8,981 nt of DNA, taken from the NCBI GenBank assembly GCA_021156265.1, contig JAJNBR010000104.1, positions 1 through 8,981 on the forward strand, written 5' to 3'. Positions 5,613 to 8,981 of this stretch are shown piece after piece. The notes beneath the pieces were generated by a model. It saw only the letters and a list, made by a program, of their open reading frames with translations. It searched no databases and was not told the DNA's origin. Within the stretch, counting starts at the first letter, position 1, and each line of letters opens with the position of its first letter. Origin of the DNA: Flavipsychrobacter sp. (lineage in GTDB: Bacteria > Bacteroidota > Bacteroidia > Chitinophagales > Chitinophagaceae). Position numbers and translations under genes: made by a program.

Positions 5613-8237
5613 CTAACCGTTATACTGCTCTACTATGTTTTTTAGTTCATTGAGCTTAAGTAATGCTTCAACGGGTGTCAGCCTGTTGATGTCCGTTTCA
5701 GTAAGCACCTGGTTGATTCGCTTCATGTCTTCAGAAAGGCCATCGAAAATATTGAGCTGGAAATTAGGTGCTGGTAATATTTTCTTCACTTTTTCAGCGG
5801 TGGCTTCTGAGCTACCATGTTTTTCTTCCAGCAATTTGAGTATTTCCTCTGCACGGTTAAGCAACGCCGGCGGCATGCCCGCCATACGCGCTACCTGTAT
5901 ACCGAAGCTGTGCCTGCTGCCACCCGGCGCCAGCTTGCGCAAAAAGATCACTTTGTTACCGGTCTCTTTGTGCGTAATATGATAATTGCGTACGCGTGAT
6001 AATTGTGGCTCCAGTTCATTCAGCTCGTGGTAGTGTGTGGCAAACAAGGTCTTTGGTCTTGAATCACTATTGTGCAAATGTTCGACAATTGACCATGCAA
6101 GCGAGATACCATCGTAGGTGCTTGTTCCTCTCCCGATCTCGTCCAGCAATACCAGGCTGCGATCGCTCAGGTTGTTGATGATGCTGGCAGTCTCATTCAT
6201 CTCCACCATAAAGGTACTCTCGCCGCCACTCAGGTTGTCGGAGGCACCTACGCGGGTAAATATTTTATCGGTTAGCCCAATGTCGGCGCTTTCAGCAGGC
6301 ACAAAGCTGCCCATGTGCGCCATAAGGGTGATGATGGCGGTCTGCCGCAGCAGCGCAGACTTACCACTCATGTTGGGACCGGTAAGGATGATGACCTGTT
6401 GTTCTTCCTTATTCAGTTCAATATCGTTGGCTACATAGGCTTCTCCGGGAGGCAGACGCTGCTCTATGACCGGGTGGCGTCCCTGTTTTATCGACAGTGT
6501 TGCTTCATCCAAAAGGTTTGGTCTGCGATAGTTGTATTGTTTGGCGCTGGTGGCAAAACACAACAGGCAATCCAGCTGTGCGATGATGTTGGCATTCGCC
6601 TGTATCGATGCGATATAGGGTTCTATCTCAGCCAGCAATTGCGTATACAGCTGCATCTCGATAGCCAATATCTTTTCTTCAGCACCTAATATTTTTTCTT
6701 CGTACTCTTTCAGCTCAGGCGTTACGTAACGTTCTGCATTGGTCAGCGTCTGCTTCCTGATCCAATCTGAAGGAACCTTGTCTTTATGCGTATGCGTTAC
6801 TTCGAGATAGTAACCGAACACGTTATTGTATGCGATCTTCAGCGAACTGATACCCGTGCGCTGCGATTCTGTTTGCTGTATTTGCAGCAGGTAAGATTTA
6901 CCACTACGCGATATCGTCCTCAACTCATCCAGTTCGTTCGAAATACCTTCTGCGATCATTCCACCTTTGCTAGCCTGCGCAGGTGAGTCCTCGATAAGTA
7001 CGGCACGTATGCGCTTTTGCAGGTCGGTGAGCGGCAGCAGCGATTGCACCAGCCTGCATAGTGGGTCATGGTTGGCCTCCATGCATTTGTCGCGCATCTG
7101 CTCCATGAACTGCATGCTTTTGGCCAGCTGCATTACTTCGCGTGGGTTCGCTTTCTTCAGCGGTATTTTGCCTACCAGCCGTTCCACATCGCCTATCTGT
7201 TTTATCAGCGTCAGCAGGTTATGGTTCAGGTCCTGGTCTTTGATGAAATGACTAACGAGATCCAGCCTTTGGTTGATGCGGTTGATATCGTACAGCGGGA
7301 AGATGAGCCAGCGTTTCAACATGCGCGCACCCATAGGGGTGTACGTATTATCGAGTGCTTCGAGCAGGCAACTGCCTTTTTCATCGCTACCATGTACCAG
7401 TTCCAGGTTGCGGATGGTAAATCGATCCATCCACAAGAAGTCGTTCGCTACAATGCGCTGCAGCGAATTGATATGTTGCAGGTTGGGGTGCTCGGTATCT
7501 TTCAGGTAGTGCAGCGCTGCGCCTGCAGCCAGCAATGCGGCCTTCATATCTGACACGCCAAAGCCTTTCAGCGATTGCGTCTGGAATTGCTGCAATAACA
7601 GGTCGTACGTGTATTGTTCCTGGAATACCCATTCATCCAGCAGAAAGGTGTACACTTTAGTGTCAAACTGCTCGCGGAAACGTTTCTGTTGTGATTTGGA
7701 CAAGATCACCTCCGAGGGCTGAAAGCTCTGGAGCAGTTTGTCCATATATTCGATATTGCCTTCGGCTGTGTAAAACTCGCCCGTGCTGATGTCGAGAAAG
7801 GCAACGCCGCACAAAGGTTCACCGAGGTACAGTGCAGCCAGGAAGTTATTGGTCTTGTTCTCGAGTAGTTTATCGCTGGTGGCTACGCCGGGTGTTACTA
7901 ACTCTGTCACACCGCGTTTAACGATTCCTTTTACAGATTTAGGGTCTTCCAGCTGATCGCAAATGGCTACGCGGTAGCCTGCCTTTACCAGCTTGTGCAG
8001 GTAAGTGTCCATAGAGTGGTGCGGGAAGCCAGCAAGGTCTATAGAGGCCGCTGCGCCGTTAGAGCGCTTGGTAAGTGTGATGCCCAGCACCCTGGAAGCA
8101 ATATGTGCGTCCTCTCCAAATGTCTCGTAAAAATCGCCCACCCGGAACAACAAAACAGCATCAGGATATTTGGCTTTAATATCCCGGTGCTGCTTCATCA
8201 AGGGTGTTTCCTCAGGTGCCTTCTTCGTTACTGCCAT
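5613..8237 (-). CDS. mutS: DNA mismatch repair ATPase MutS
   Basis: A complete 874-residue MutS (MutS1 type; E. coli MutS is 853). It recognises mismatches and small loops in newly replicated DNA and, with ATP, recruits MutL. The mismatch-binding domain carries the Phe-x-Glu wedge at F36-Y37-E38 in VGDFYETFGED, the same numbering as in E. coli. Connector, core and clamp domains follow to about residue 600. The ATPase domain has Walker A GPNMSGKS (620-627), the FMVEMNETASI signature, Walker B LVLLDEIGRGTSTYDG with D699-E700, and FATHYHELNEL starting at F732. QLNIF (827-831) resembles the sliding-clamp binding pentamer QL[SD]LF and lies where such motifs occur in other MutS proteins. The final segment (LTPVEALLKLNELKNIVEQ) matches the C-terminal helices used for tetramer formation. 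The ATG start at 8237 is 27 bases past the aminopeptidase stop. No mutL is in view; unlinked mutS and mutL are common. Confidence 0.98.
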   Translation of the reverse strand: MAVTKKAPEETPLMKQHRDIKAKYPDAVLLFRVGDFYETFGEDAHIASRVLGITLTKRSNGAAASIDLAGFPHHSMDTYLHKLVKAGYRVAICDQLEDPKSVKGIVKRGVTELVTPGVATSDKLLENKTNNFLAALYLGEPLCGVAFLDISTGEFYTAEGNIEYMDKLLQSFQPSEVILSKSQQKRFREQFDTKVYTFLLDEWVFQEQYTYDLLLQQFQTQSLKGFGVSDMKAALLAAGAALHYLKDTEHPNLQHINSLQRIVANDFLWMDRFTIRNLELVHGSDEKGSCLLEALDNTYTPMGARMLKRWLIFPLYDINRINQRLDLVSHFIKDQDLNHNLLTLIKQIGDVERLVGKIPLKKANPREVMQLAKSMQFMEQMRDKCMEANHDPLCRLVQSLLPLTDLQKRIRAVLIEDSPAQASKGGMIAEGISNELDELRTISRSGKSYLLQIQQTESQRTGISSLKIAYNNVFGYYLEVTHTHKDKVPSDWIRKQTLTNAERYVTPELKEYEEKILGAEEKILAIEMQLYTQLLAEIEPYIASIQANANIIAQLDCLLCFATSAKQYNYRRPNLLDEATLSIKQGRHPVIEQRLPPGEAYVANDIELNKEEQQVIILTGPNMSGKSALLRQTAIITLMAHMGSFVPAESADIGLTDKIFTRVGASDNLSGGESTFMVEMNETASIINNLSDRSLVLLDEIGRGTSTYDGISLAWSIVEHLHNSDSRPKTLFATHYHELNELEPQLSRVRNYHITHKETGNKVIFLRKLAPGGSRHSFGIQVARMAGMPPALLNRAEEILKLLEEKHGSSEATAEKVKKILPAPNFQLNIFDGLSEDMKRINQVLTETDINRLTPVEALLKLNELKNIVEQYNG

Positions 8238-8245
8238 ACCGGCTA

Positions 8246-8253
8246 CAAACGTA
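8246..8253 (-). promoter_or_regulatory. Possible -7 box (TACGTTTG) in the aminopeptidase-mutS gap
   Basis: The minus strand reads TACGTTTG, an exact TAnnTTTG match, ending 8 bases before the mutS ATG. A transcript starting from it would be almost leaderless, and no -33 element is visible inside the end of the upstream gene. It may be chance; it is listed because the neighbouring gap before the ydcF-like gene has the same sequence type on the same strand. Confidence 0.18.
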
Positions 8254-8264
8254 AGAAATAGCTG

Positions 8265-8981
8265 CTACTGGTTCACCAGGAAGTCCTTCGAAAACTCAAG
8301 ATTATATCCACCTTTTTTCCACGGAATGCTTTGCCATTCAGCCGTCACGCGGATTTTAGCATTGTTATTTCCCTCCGATACCTCCAGTGGCAGGGTAAAT
8401 CCGGTCACCACATTCTTAAAACAGTAATACAATTCTTTATTCTTGATATACCATTCGACGGTTGGAATATTAGTGGTGCGTAGGTATTGTTCAAAGAGCG
8501 GCTTCAGGTCGAGGCCCGTGAATTTGATGATAAAATCTTCTATTTCTGCGCTGGTAACGGTCTTGTGCCAATAGGTTTCGTTCATTTTGCGCAGCAACTG
8601 GCGGAATTTTTCATCGTCGTTCATTAGGATTCGGATCATGTGAACCACCGCAGAACCTTTGTCGTATTTATCGGAAGAGCCATCGTCGTGTACGCCATAG
8701 TCGCCGATCACCGGCCTGTCGTTACGGATGTTCAGCCATTCGCCGCGGGTATACTGGAACGCTTTTTCCTTGCCAAAGGCACACTCCGCAAACAGCGCTT
8801 CGGTGTAGGTGGTGAAGCCTTCGTGTATCCAGTTGTCGGCAAAGTCTCCCGCGGTAATGTTGTTGCCGAACCACTCATGCCCGCTTTCGTGCACAATAAT
8901 GAAATCGAACATCATACCTACACCAGATGCGCTTCGGTCGATGCCGCGATAGCCCATTTTATATTCATTGCCATAAGCGAT
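8265..8981 (-). CDS. M1-family zinc metallopeptidase (aminopeptidase), 5' part beyond window
   Basis: This is the catalytic and C-terminal part (239 codons visible) of an M1 (gluzincin) aminopeptidase, which removes N-terminal residues from peptides. The frame stays open to the right edge (reading IAYGNEYKMGYRG inward), so the ATG at 8957 is internal and the true start is outside. The zinc site is complete: HESGH (8877-8891) followed after exactly 18 residues by Glu in IHEGFTTY, giving HEXXH-X18-E. The transition-state Tyr is in YDKGSAVVHMIR (Tyr codon 8664-8666). The exopeptidase GxMEN-type motif, which in this family lies just before IAYGN, must be immediately outside the edge. The C-terminal ~60 residues (VEWYIKNKELYYCF...FLVNQ) look beta-rich and carry no membrane anchor. 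Secretion cannot be judged without the N-terminus. HESGHEWFGNNIT is the form common in Bacteroidota. It is 27 bases upstream of mutS and likely shares its transcript. Confidence 0.95.
   Translation of the reverse strand: MAYGNEYKMGYRGIDRSASGVGMMFDFIIVHESGHEWFGNNITAGDFADNWIHEGFTTYTEALFAECAFGKEKAFQYTRGEWLNIRNDRPVIGDYGVHDDGSSDKYDKGSAVVHMIRILMNDDEKFRQLLRKMNETYWHKTVTSAEIEDFIIKFTGLDLKPLFEQYLRTTNIPTVEWYIKNKELYYCFKNVVTGFTLPLEVSEGNNNAKIRVTAEWQSIPWKKGGYNLEFSKDFLVNQ

Noticed and set aside
7068..7553. Open frame of about 160 codons on the plus strand inside mutS
   Set aside because: Shadow of the mutS core domain; translation has no coherent composition or motif.

Overview
The window looks like chromosomal DNA of a Bacteroidota bacterium, most likely in the Chitinophagaceae/Sphingobacteriales range. 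The reasons are a TonB-dependent outer-membrane receptor, an M1 peptidase of the HESGHEWFGN type, a MutS whose Walker A reads GPNMSGKSALLRQ, an acidic protein with GYPHYPEGEDI and EENNYYSL blocks that I associate with this phylum, and A-rich gene leaders that mostly lack Shine-Dalgarno sequences. The taxonomic call is inference; no rRNA or other marker is present.

Layout. Positions 1-1687 (+) hold the 3' part of a TonB-dependent receptor gene cut by the left edge. Its last 23 bases overlap, tail to tail, a gene on the minus strand for a small unrecognised three-helix membrane protein (1665-2147). A 58-base divergent gap, the largest gene-free stretch in the window, separates that gene from a complete APC-superfamily, CAT-type amino acid permease (2206-3942, +). 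The permease stop codon lies inside a long near-perfect hairpin (3927-3964), which probably ends permease transcription and marks the boundary with the convergent block to its right.

From 8981 down to 3976 every gene is on the minus strand with gaps of 27, 51, 44 and 30 bases. In transcription order they are an M1 zinc aminopeptidase (5' end beyond the right edge), a complete MutS mismatch-repair ATPase, a YdcF/DUF218-family predicted lipoprotein, and two very acidic, probably disordered proteins of 187 and 89 residues. The close spacing suggests co-transcription, but the products (peptide breakdown, mismatch repair, envelope, unknown) do not form an obvious pathway. A lone Bacteroidota-type TAnnTTTG sequence precedes both mutS and the ydcF-like gene on the correct strand.

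Most of the window is ordinary housekeeping content. The least explained part is the pair of acidic genes at 3976-4839: one protein has short motif blocks in a disordered acidic chain, the other has a compact 32-residue head followed by a 57-residue tail with 45 Asp/Glu. I see no tRNA, rRNA, CRISPR array, insertion sequence, attachment site or origin, and no gene-free stretch longer than 300 bases.
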